A stretch of 64,000 nt of DNA from Pollenia angustigena (Eukaryota > Arthropoda > Insecta > Diptera > Polleniidae), in assembly GCA_930367215.1 (NCBI GenBank), contig OV884059.1:99064993-99128992 (forward strand), given 5' to 3'. The position numbers and the translations under genes were made by a program. Within the stretch, counting starts at the first letter, position 1. Every line of letters begins with the position of its first letter. The notes beneath the pieces were generated by a model. It searched no databases. It had not been told where the DNA came from and saw nothing but the letters and a program-made list of their open reading frames with translations. Below are positions 55,400 to 64,000 of the stretch, in pieces.

Positions 55400-56955
55400 T
55401 GACGATAACTTTTTCTATTAGTTTTTTGACCTTTAAGTTTCCGATCAACTTTTTAAGTAAAAACACGACATGATTATTTAGATCTACTTCTACCTTTAAT
55501 AACATTTATAATAGATCAGAGAGGAGAGATTTTATGAAAATACGCTCATACAAAAGCTAAAACCAGTTACTATTTTGACATAACTAAAAGATCCTCGCTC
55601 TAAATTTGATCACGATATCAAAATTTGTATGAGATTTATTGTGGATATTTCTTCTCACAATTATGTTTTCATCTGTCAAATATAAGAATGTTGCGAAAAT
55701 AAAAATAGTTTGCGATGTCTACAAAAGATTGTTTTATTACAAAAAAGACTTAAAACTTTTTAAACTTATTTATAATTTATCCCACCTTAAACTTAAAACA
55801 TGATTTTTTTCCCAACTTAAATTACTCGAAACCCAACTGACAATCGACATAATCAAATCAAATCTTAAAAAATACCAAATTCTAAAATTCGCGAACGTAC
55901 ATCAAATGAGCTTTCGTTTGTAGAATGTTTAATAAGCTTATGTTGCTAATTGTGTAAAATTCACATCATGATTTCAATTATTATGTGAAATAGTCATAAA
56001 TTAAAAACACTTGCTAAAAGCTTTTTACAAAAACACTATTAATGAATTACTTATGCCAATGTTACCATTTAAAATTGTTTTCGTAAAAGTCCAAAACGAT
56101 ATACTAAATAAATACTTTTGTTATTATTTTGTTTGCAGTCTAATTGAAATGTGTTAAAATTCATTCACTTATTTAACTAAATCTTTAATCGATTAAGTAC
56201 AAAAAGTAATTTGTTTTAATAACTTTTTCTTTTTTTTTATTGGCGAAAAGCAAAAACATCTGTTAACTTTTTTTCTGTAGATTAAAATTCAAATAATTGC
56301 CGCCATTACGATACAGGTGATGACGATAGAAATAATTATGAAGTGCTAATTAAGAGTCCATAAAAATTATTTTAAAAGTAACAAAAATCAATAAAACAGC
56401 ATTTTAGTATTTAAAAAAGTATCGGGAAAGGTATTGAAAATGAACATATCCATTTATTTAACGTTTGAAGTACTGCTTCTGTTTGTCCTCTCTTCGTGTT
56501 TACTATCTTTGCGTATTTGCAAGATATTTACACATTAGGTGGAGCAATTTATAAGTCAGTCACAATTACATTTTTGTACGAACCGTTTTAAAAAGGGGTA
56601 TTTATACTTTGTTTTTATACGTTAATTTTTTGTGTAGGTATTTTCTTTCTTAAATGTTCTTATTTCTTATAATCTTATTAGTCTTGAAGGTACTTTTGGC
56701 TAAAATGCCTTTTTTTAATACCCTCCACCTAGGAATATTTAAAAAAAAATAATCGATATATATCGCCGATATTTAAAATACCGATATATCGATGCATCGA
56801 TATTGAAATACGACTATCGAATTCGATATTTTTTAAAGTCAGTCTTCATTAAAAACTCAAAATTTTTGCCGTTTTTCAAACAATATGTTTTTTAGTATTG
56901 GCAACACTGCATGCATCATATGTTTTTTTAAACTAATATGAAGATCTATAATTCC
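55400..56955. other. No gene recognised
   Basis: AT-rich. Near 56745-56835, CGATATATATCGCCGATATT, ACCGATATATCGATGCATCG and CGAATTCGATATT cluster like an unpaired transposon end. Otherwise I see nothing. Confidence 0.4.
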
Positions 56956-56962
56956 CCGTCTA

Positions 56963-57097
56963 CAACTGACAGAATTTGCTGTTATAACATGATGTTATAA
57001 AAGCGCTGTTAAAACATTTGCATTAACAACCGTGTTATAACATGAGAAACATGATGAATCTATACTTAAGTCTATACTTAACATTTCATGTCAGCTG
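56963..57097. mobile_element. TA-flanked MITE (CAACTGACAG)
   Basis: A 135-bp element with ends CAACTGACAG and TGTCAGCTG inside GTCTA...TAGAC. TA is on both sides (56961-56962, 57098-57099). The centre holds TGTTATAACATGATGTTATAA-type palindromes. Confidence 0.6.
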
Positions 57098-57172
57098 TAG
57101 ACTGCATGTACAGAATGGCCCAAAATTAACGAAGGGGTTTGAATTCGTTATAACTTTTTATTGAAGAAATAA

Positions 57173-57916
57173 CACTACGTGACAAAATTTCAACAAAGTC
57201 GTGACCAAATGAATCTGGCAGCTAATCCGAATATGAAGTCAGAATTGTCAAAAGTAGAACAGTTTTTGAGAAATTCCGAAATAACCGTTATTTGTGTTTT
57301 AAAAAAAGATGATGTGACTGAAATGCAAATATCTTCAAAAATTGTAAACGGATTATGTGAAGATTGGTCAAGAAATGACAGAGTTACAGGGGACAAAAGT
57401 TCAAGCTTCATTGAAAATTTTATGATTTTGTTCAATTTTGCTCTTTTCAAGTTATTTTTTTTAAACCAATGATTTAAAAATCCTAATGTTTTATTGCTTG
57501 CGACATTAGACTATTTTAATATCAACATTTTGCGCTGAACAAGACATATATTGGTACAAAAATGACAAAGCTACAGAAGATTTTGTAAATTAACCCAAAT
57601 AGAAATTCAATAGTTTTAAGCAATTTTTAATATTTATTGTTACTAAAAATTTAGCTTTGTATATTTATTTGCCGTGGGTTAATTCAATTAATCTTCTGTA
57701 ACTTTGTCATTTTTGCACTGATCTGGTTCCTATTTGGCACAAAATGTTCGTATTGAAATAGGCTACAATTTTATTTTTTGGATATTTGCATTTCAGTCAC
57801 AGCATCTTTTTTTAAAACACAAATAACGGTTATTTTAGAATATCTCGATTCAGCGGACAATTTTACATAACGATAAAGGTGTCAAATTTATTTGGTAAAA
57901 AAATTGTCACGTAGTG
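57173..57916. mobile_element. Foldback element (CACTACGTGACAA termini)
   Basis: The left end CACTACGTGACAAAATTT and right end AAATTGTCACGTAGTG are inverted, and pairing continues through most of the element: ATAACCGTTATTTGTGTTTT and GATGTGACTGAAATGCAAAT in the left arm have complements near 57785-57830, and ATGACAAAGCTACAGAAGAT (about 57563) pairs with ATCTTCTGTAACTTTGTCAT (about 57695). About 744 bp. The open frames on both strands are arms of the palindrome, not genes. Confidence 0.82.
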
Positions 57917-57944
57917 TAATTATTTTTTTTTTTCTTTTTAATAC

Positions 57945-58085
57945 AGTATATAAATGGGGAATATTGTTAGTTTAGTTATGAAAAATAATATCTCGCAAGT
58001 GGTGCCCATTTTCTGCTTCGCAAATTCGTGCTCTTTCCAACACATTTTCCATAACCTTTCGCAGAACTACAAAAAATAAGGAGCA
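57945..58085 (-). pseudogene. Short mariner-like transposase C-terminal relic
   Basis: The minus strand reads LRKVMENVLERARICEAENG, then HHLRDIIFHN and a stop. This fits the end of Tc1/mariner transposases (VMEN...R......GGHL..IIFH). The upstream coding sequence is not recognisable. Confidence 0.45.
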
Positions 58086-58089
58086 ATTA

Positions 58090-59493
58090 TCCTCTCCGAT
58101 GAAACACCGCACCGCTTGAGCAAAGTGCGAAACTGATCTCACATTCTGATTTTGATTTTGTTATTGTTTGTTTTAAATACATTTGAGAAACTTTTTGCTA
58201 AATTTTGACAGTAGGTTAAGCACGGCTATGCATATTATAGTTGAGCCTTAAGTCAAATTAAAGGCTTTTTCGTGTCCAGATTGATTTCCTTGCGTAAGAC
58301 TCAGTACAAAACCGATGCATACGTTTTGTCTTGTTTATATTCATTTAAATACTTTTGAGTTGCATCACCTATATGTTATTGATATTCATTCTAACAAAGA
58401 CAGTTTAAAGATAAAAAATATAATTCAGTAGATGTATTAATAATAACAATAATAAAAGAAAAAGCAAAGTGCCAATGAATAAAATAAATCGAGTGTGCAA
58501 AAATTTTATATGTTTTATATACTAAAAGTTTATTTAACACATAAATATGAAAAGAAGAAATAGGTAAAGTGTTAAAAAAGTCATACTCTACAGAGCAAAC
58601 AACAACAATAATGTTACAGTAACAACAAAATAAGTGAATACTAGTTTAAATATTCTAACACAAATACTTTATATTTACGTACAAGCAAACAAACAAACAA
58701 TCTAACACAAACACACAATTGTTAAAACAATTTAATGAATTCGCGCATCTAATGGATACAATCTTACAACGCCAACAAAAAAAAAAAACAAAAAAAAAAA
58801 CACACAAACAGTCGGATACTAAGAGAGTTGTTTATTTAACAGTTACTTTTTATTTGTGTTTTGTTCACTTCAGTTACTTCATAACGACTTGTGATTTTGT
58901 GAGTTTTTTTCGTTTTGTGCCCTGCTGATGCTGTGATTTTTTTCTTTTGCAATCTGCTCTTCAGATGAAATACATATTTAAAAATAATTTTGTATGTGAT
59001 TTTATTTTTTGGTTAAAAATAATTAACAAACAAAACAGTATTAACTAGATCGTCTTTTCGTAAACTTGTAAATTACTTATAACCGTTTTTAAAAGCAGGT
59101 AGAAAATTCAAACAAAAAAATGTATCTTTAAGTTTAAACCTGCAACAAATTAATTAATTTTGTTTTATATTTTCTGTTTACAAAATAAAAAATCATAAAT
59201 AATTAATAAAAAAATACAAATTTAAAAAAAAGAACTCCCAATTAATTAGACATCATAACAACAACAAATGATACGCCTAACCCGCCTTTATAACAAACTG
59301 AAATTTTTTGCGGAAATAAAAATTTTATTTGACTTTAATTAAAACACAAAAAAAAGAAAACAAAATTTTATTTTGCTAAGCCAATAATTTTATATTAAAA
59401 TTTATCCTAAATTAAAAACACGTTTCCGTTAGTAAAAAGAGAGAAAAATATAAAAAAAAATTTCGTGTTTTTTGTGCAAGTGTCAAAGAAATC
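58090..59493 (+). other. AT-rich possible 5' leader/promoter region of the 59494 exon
   Basis: CA-rich and A-rich tracts (AAGCAAACAAACAAACAATC, CCAACAAAAAAAAAAAAC) and few ATGs in the last 250 bp resemble fly 5' leaders. No TATA box or initiator could be singled out. Transcription start unknown. Confidence 0.25.
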
Positions 59494-59631
59494 ATGAATT
59501 TTGTAGCCCGCAATGATCATTTGGGCGGTTATAGACGGGTAAATGACACAACTTATAATGTACCACTATGGGAGAAAGCAGATTCCCCAAGAAGTTTTGT
59601 TAAAGAGAGTGTATCCTGGAAGTGGCATAAG
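59494..59631 (+). CDS. Candidate first coding exon, 46 codons, unidentified protein
   Basis: Starts at ATG in AAATCATGA context and reads MNFVARNDHLGGYRRVNDTT, then YNVPLWEKADSPRSFVKESV and SWKWHK, ending in phase 0 at AAG|GTAAAA. The 138-bp length is an exact multiple of three. Composition is clearly more balanced than its neighbours, with mixed polar, charged and aromatic residues and none of the A/T-driven Lys/Phe/Asn runs of random frames here. It is hydrophilic, with no signal peptide or membrane segment, as for a cytoplasmic N-terminus. I do not recognise the protein. No second exon is visible before the window ends. It is the most gene-like host signal in the window. Confidence 0.5.
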
Positions 59632-59679
59632 GTAAAAAAAAAACATTTATTAAAGTCAAAATTAGGTTTACCTAACTTA

Positions 59680-59795
59680 CGGCCATTTTCACCAAGTTCG
59701 GTTATAATTAACTACCGGTTATAGCTGTCAAAACATATTGGTAACCGGAACTTTAATTGAAAGTTAGTTTTAACCGAACTTGGTGAAAATGGCCG
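59680..59795. mobile_element. PIF/Harbinger-like hairpin MITE in the putative intron
   Basis: A 116-bp element. The left end CGGCCATTTTCACCAAGTTC, then GGTTATAATTAACT, is inverted at the right (TTAACCGAACTTGGTGAAAA, then TGGCCG). TTA flanks both ends (59677-59679, 59796-59798). It begins 48 bp after the donor of the 59494 exon. Confidence 0.88.
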
Positions 59796-60089
59796 TTAAA
59801 ATGATTAAATTTTAATACCGTTTCTAGCATCGACTCAGAACATTGTTACGGAATTCTAGCCATGTTTGGCCGTTCGCCTGACTGGTCGGCATCTCTTGTA
59901 AACCATGTGTACAAATGTAAGGATGAAGATTTTTAGAAATAGTCAGAATCTACCCATCAGTCACATAGCCTTTATATACATTTAGTTACTCCTACACCCA
60001 GAGTAAAAAATCTTTAGAAAATCGGACGTCAGTATAAAAGTTGGTTGCGGTTAATCTTAATTAGTTCTGACTATTTATGAATAAGTGGC

Positions 60090-60345
60090 CGACATTTAGA
60101 AAGCTTTATGCTTTTATTTCTAGTCATATAAAACTTAATTTGAACAAATTTGAGTAAAATATCATGATTCGTAAGAGTTTTAACCAAACTAAAACAATTT
60201 TCCAGAGGGGAATATAGTGGACCCAAAGTAAGTTAGGGACCAATCATCACAAAACTCTGTATTGATTTATGGAATTAAAAACCTAAACTAAAACAAATTT
60301 CGGCATTTTTTAAAGCGTTTTATAGGTTTAAAGTGGTTTTCAGCA
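60090..60345. repeat. Dispersed repeat, inverse relative of 41030-41260
   Basis: Contains GCTTTTATTTCTAGTC, CATGATTCGTAAGAGTTTTA, CCAGAGGGGAATATAGTGGAC and TTTAAAGTGGTTTTCAGCAG, all with reverse-complement counterparts at 41030-41260. Confidence 0.5.
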
Positions 60346-60484
60346 GCGTTTAAAAGACTGCAGTCAAAGTAGAAAAACAGCCATTTCTTCCACTTCTTCA
60401 TTTGTCATTGGCCAAAAATAAGCGGTTGCTTTAACTTCTGATTTATTAAATGTAAACAGTCACTGGCTAAACAATTTTTTTTTA

Positions 60485-61105
60485 CTGTTAGGACCAGCAC
60501 TCAGGGGATGACCCCTACTAATGCATTGCATTGTGTTGGAACTAGGAAAATAGGTTGTGGTAAGGAGGATAGAGGGAGTAGTGTTTGTGAACATTCCATT
60601 TAAACTTTGTTGTAAGTGAGAGGGAAGACTTCTGCAGGAAGGTTATTCCACATACGAACAGTCCGGGAAAAAACGAATTCTCTCTGTAATGCGTTGTACG
60701 ATTCACCTGCCAATCGACCACATAAGGATGGTCTCTTGAGGAAAAACTTGTAATACGAACAAACGTACGGGTTTCGGGAACCAGATCCCTAATTTCTTCG
60801 GAACACATCCCATTGTAGTAACGATAAAACAGGCAAATACAACCCACATTGCGACGGTGCTCAAGGGAGTCAATAGAGTTGGATACCCTACTGTCACCAA
60901 TGAGAACCTTCGCCCTCTCCTGCACGCGGTCGAGAAGATCCAAAATAGACTTTGAAGCACCGGCCCACACATGAGAATTGTATTCCATACGCGGTCGGAT
61001 ATTGGTGGTATAAATAATAAGGAGATCAGATGGAGTGAAGTATATCCTACACAGTCTTAGAAAACCGAGGCACTTGAATGATTCTTTCGACACCTTGAAT
61101 ATATT
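60485..61105 (-). pseudogene. Non-LTR retrotransposon, 3' end (5'-truncated)
   Basis: The minus-strand frame reads KCLGFLRLCRIYFTPSDLLI, IYTTNIRPRMEYNSHVWAGA, LDLLDRVQERAKVLIGDSRV, SIDSLEHRRNVGCICLFYRY, EEIRDLVPETRTFVR and THYRENSFFPGLFV. This is the region downstream of the RT palm in LINEs. The catalytic part is absent, so the copy is 5'-truncated near 61105. The frame is intact for about 200 codons, which suggests a fairly young insertion. A relative split by a mariner lies at 53321-54560. Confidence 0.9.
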
Positions 61106-61349
61106 GAATTGAAAAAATTGAAAAAGCGAAAAGTTGTACACAAATTTTCGTTTTTCGTTCGACAGTTTTTGGTTTCGACTGCAGTTTTTTAAACCCTGGT
61201 TTTCCGAAGGCTGCTTGATATGGGATCTAAGGGAAATTATGGACCAATTAATTACCACAATATTTCATGGTATTATTTCTGGCCATATAAAGCTGAATTC
61301 ACCAAATATTACTACAATAATTATATCTGCTACGGTTTTAGGCGTATTT

Positions 61350-61850
61350 CAATAATTTCCCAGATATGGCATTATATGAAGCCTATGGTAAATTGTGGAG
61401 CGATTTTCAGAAAATTTGAAAGAGTGATTTCTAGTCCTAATAAACTGTGACGTACCAAATTTGCATTAAAGCTGCATTAAATGTTACTGTTTTATGCGTA
61501 CTAAGCTGTTTTGCAAAAGAAGGCTTTATATGGGGCCTATGGTAAATTATGGACCGATCTACACGAAATTTGACTATGAGTTCTAGTCATATAGAACGAA
61601 AATTTAATATCATTCCGTGCATTATACCACCATTTTTGTTAGTTTTTGTAACAAACTTATAGTGAGCGAGTTTGCAAAAGACGGACAGATGGATAGACAG
61701 ACGATCATGGCTAAATCGACTTAGAATTATTCAAGGAGCCAGAATATATATACTTTATGGGGTCTGAGATTAATAACAAAAAAAAAAGCTTTATACGGAA
61801 TGGCAAAATAATTATACCCTCATTCACCAGTAGTAGAGGGTATACAAATA
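61350..61850 (-). repeat. mini-me-like repeat
   Basis: ATATGAAGCCTATGGTAAATT and ATATGGGGCCTATGGTAAATT form a doubled block about 160 bp apart. Then come GACGGACAGATGGATAGACAG, GACTTAGAATTATTCAAGGAG and CCAGAATATATATACTTTAT, then CACCAGTAGTAGAGGGTATAC. This is the inverse of the 29841-type order. Confidence 0.6.
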
Positions 61851-62029
61851 AAGAAAGTGTGTATTTATTTCCCTCTGTCGCTGCAGCTTGTATTTTTCAT
61901 TCCATTTTTAATTTTTAAGAGCATTTTTTATACCCGGACTTTTACTATAGTAAAGCACGTTCACGTTCACCCACTAACGTATATTCGTTGTCTACACTTC
62001 TTTTCAGTATTTGTTTGAGTCACCGACCC

Positions 62030-62935
62030 TACAGTTAAAGAAAATAATTTGAATGTGTGTTCAAATGGGATTCGCACACTCAAAGAATTTTCTTCGCAAT
62101 ACCAATGAATTTTGACATTAATCCCATGAAAAATTGCATTAAAAAGGAACCTATGCAGCGCTTCGTTGGATCAATGAAACCTGTTTCATTAAAATATATT
62201 TAATGAAATATTACATTAGATCTATGAATATTATTCATTGGATGAATACTTTTAATAAAGTAAAAAAATTTTATTTTTTTTTAATTTTTTTATTTTGTTT
62301 TATTTTTTCTTATATTATTTTTTTTTCTATCTCTGGCGGGAATCGATCGCGCAACCTCGGTGCTGATAGACTAGGTCACTACCAGCTAGTCTACCGGGGC
62401 AGTGTAGTTTTTAGATAAAAAAACTATGTTTTTTGCTCAATTAAGAGCGTATATGTGAGATTAAATTGTCCATAACAACAATATCAACGTTGATTGAAAG
62501 ATTTTGTTTCATTACTATAATGAAATTTTTCATTGTCATAATGAAAACTTAAATTTATGAAAGCATTATTGAAATATGTTGCTTTTATAAAAAAATGTTT
62601 GATTTCATAAATTGAATGGCATATTACATTAGATGTATAAAATTACTAAATCTTACGTTTTTTGATTAACAATTAAAAATTTTTTTAAGGAAACTATAAT
62701 TTTGTATTAATTTATGAATATAGTTATGTTTGTATGTTGTTTTCATATATCCAATGAAAATTTTTAACGTAATTACGAAATCCAATGAAGCGATTTTAAC
62801 GAAAATACTTGATTATAACTATGAGATTCCATTTAGACAATACAAATTTTCATTTACCCAAGGAAAATTTTTTTATGAAAATGATTCATTAAATATATGA
62901 AGCATTTTTCTTGCAGTGCAGGCCTCTACCTCTAA
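62030..62935. repeat. AT-rich repeat with CATTAATGAAA-type motifs
   Basis: TTTCATTAAAATATATTTAA, ATGAAATATTACATTAG, CATTGGATGAAT and ATGATTCATTAAATATATG recur across about 900 bp on both sides of the tRNA-like sequence, in both orientations. Probably the arms of a transposon. Exact ends were not found, although CTGCGTGTAG near 62949 resembles the CACGCAG terminus family. Confidence 0.4.
62336..62404 (-). repeat. tRNA-like sequence, probable tRNA-derived SINE or decayed tRNA
   Basis: The minus strand reads GCCCCGGTAGACTAGCTGGT, then AGTGACCTAGTCTATCAGC, ACCGAGGTTGCGC and GATCGATTCCCGCC. TAGACTAGCTGG resembles a pol III A box (TRGYNNARNNGG) and GCGATCGATTCC a B box (GGTTCGANNCC), about 40 bp apart. 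A cloverleaf is not convincing: the acceptor stem does not close well, and TAGACTAG...CTAGTCTA makes a strong alternative hairpin. Most likely the head of a SINE inside an AT-rich element. Confidence 0.4.
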
Positions 62936-62959
62936 CTATATTTTGTTCTGCGTGTAGTA

Positions 62960-64000
62960 GGAGTTATAAAAACACTTGCCACACTTATTTGTGTTGAGCT
63001 GTAACTATAATTGAAATAGAATACCAACTCGCTAAAATATATTTAATGGTTTCAACTAAAAAGTAAAAAAAAACATTTCTATTGTATTTTAATGTTGGAT
63101 CTATAATTATCCATTGATGTATTACAATTTATTTGTAATTTACGATATCATATGGAGGGGTGAACACCGACTAACAATCTTGCTTCGTTATTTATTGCCT
63201 AAGTATAACTTTAATATTTTCAAGCAATTTTGAATTTTATTAAATACAAAATTTGGGAATCACTGGGGTGTTAATGCTTAAAAATATTAACCAATAATTA
63301 TAAAAAATTAGCCACAAAAATCAATAATATTTAAATGTACATTAAGTAACATTGAACAGCAATTTAAACCCCTTTTAAAGAATCACATAACACAACACTT
63401 TTCTGAATCGCAATCTGATTTAGGGAATGAAAAGGGCACTTGACTTTAAAACGTGTTGATCTTAAAGTGATTTAATAGTTTTGATTTTTTGTGGGAATAT
63501 ATTGACAAAATTATCAATTATTTTAAAATAAGCGTGTTTCTTTTATTCATATACATACATACATAAGTAATAAAATAAAATATTCCTATCTTTTGTGACG
63601 AGTAGTTAATAGATAAAAAACTTTAATATTTTTTATATGATAATTTATAGTCCACGCAAAATTTTTGTTTGGCATTTTGACCTTTTTTCCCTCTCTCTTC
63701 GAAATGTGCGAATATCGAATAAATGTGTTTAAGATCATTTAACACAGTTTCAGTTTTTATTATTATTTTTTTTTTTTTGGAAAATGTATTCAGTGTTGCC
63801 AGATAATGCAATGTGACCCAACTTTTTTTAACAAAATGCAGTCCTAAGAAAAAAGCCCTAAAAATAAAATAAAATCTGACCCTGACTAAAAAATTTCTAA
63901 ATAAACGGCCTGCGGAAGGGCACAAGAATATTTTCTTCTATGGAATAACAGTTCGTGATTTTGATACTGTTCATGGAAATTTTTATAAAATTTTTTTGAA
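62960..64000. other. AT-rich spacer
   Basis: Short (CATA)n at 63550-63564 and a T run near 63763-63778. A 100-codon minus-strand frame at 63623-63925 has no recognisable features and I do not call it a gene. Confidence 0.45.

Noticed and set aside
57179..57472. 97-codon and 86-codon frames on opposite strands
   Set aside because: Both lie in the arm of a palindromic element and have no domain.
59988..62960. CTACACCCAGAGTAAAA (59990) and TTTTGTTCTGCGTGTAG (62941) as ends of one 3-kb element
   Set aside because: The similarity is short and degenerate, there is no target duplication, and a LINE and repeats lie between. It could not be separated from chance.
63623..63925. 100-codon minus-strand frame
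   Set aside because: Phe/Lys-rich, AT-driven sequence without motif or splice context.

Overview
The window looks like non-coding, transposon-saturated DNA from a large, AT-rich insect genome, most likely a calyptrate or other higher fly. The reasons are the dispersed (TA)n/(GTCY)n repeats of the dipteran mini-me kind, rosa-like DD41D mariners, Drosophila-style translation-start contexts, and very long A/T-rich spacers. Species was inferred from sequence texture only. I found no complete host gene, no rRNA, no CRISPR and no bacterial-type operon.

Host signal is limited to three short candidate exons, all on the + strand. One is a 5' exon that ends exactly on its start codon (ATG|GTAAGT at 11367-11369). 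The second is a 15-codon first coding exon with a canonical donor (32484-32528). The third, and best, is a 46-codon first coding exon (59494-59631, AAG|GTAAAA). If they are real, most of the window is large introns or intergenic DNA.

Layout: 0.4-6.3 kb is a minus-strand non-LTR retrotransposon (RT with YADD) split by a 3.7-kb inverted-repeat element, which itself contains a long-armed hAT-like element and a MITE. 6.7-7.4 kb is a Helitron-like repeat. 9.2-13 kb holds nested MITEs and two deleted rosa-like mariners. 13.5-16.1 kb holds a minisatellite, a hAT-like element and MITEs. 16.9-17.7 kb is a decayed transposon protein. 19.0-23.1 kb holds two hAT-like elements with perfect 8-bp target duplications, only 74 bp apart, each loaded with nested insertions. 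23.1-25.5 kb holds two palindromic or foldback elements. 27.1-29.2 kb is a hAT transposase relic split by another inverted-repeat element. 29.6-31.3 kb holds an ACTAGT-rich element enclosing a mini-me-like repeat, then a MITE. 33.6-36.6 kb is a hAT-like element nested inside another. 36.8-40.5 kb is a Helitron-like repeat split by a 2.8-kb element. 41.5-45.1 kb holds a tiny Helitron-like element and a larger element enclosing a LINE fragment and a mariner fragment. 45.7-50.9 kb holds a hAT-like element, mini-me repeats, a Helitron-like repeat and three TTA-flanked MITEs. 53.3-55.3 kb is a LINE fragment cut by a rosa-like mariner, next to an antisense mariner relic. 57-62.5 kb holds a foldback, a mariner relic, the best exon with a MITE in its intron, a LINE tail and a tRNA-like sequence.

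The main result is structural. Target-site duplications and terminal repeats can be read directly for more than a dozen elements and give a relative order of insertion. Two unrelated insertions share an unusual signature (termini ACAG...CTGT with an exact 7-bp duplication). Each hAT-like element carries its own private subterminal motif. Two rosa-like copies 41 kb apart share one internal deletion junction, so a deleted form was itself mobilised. None of this has been checked by database search.
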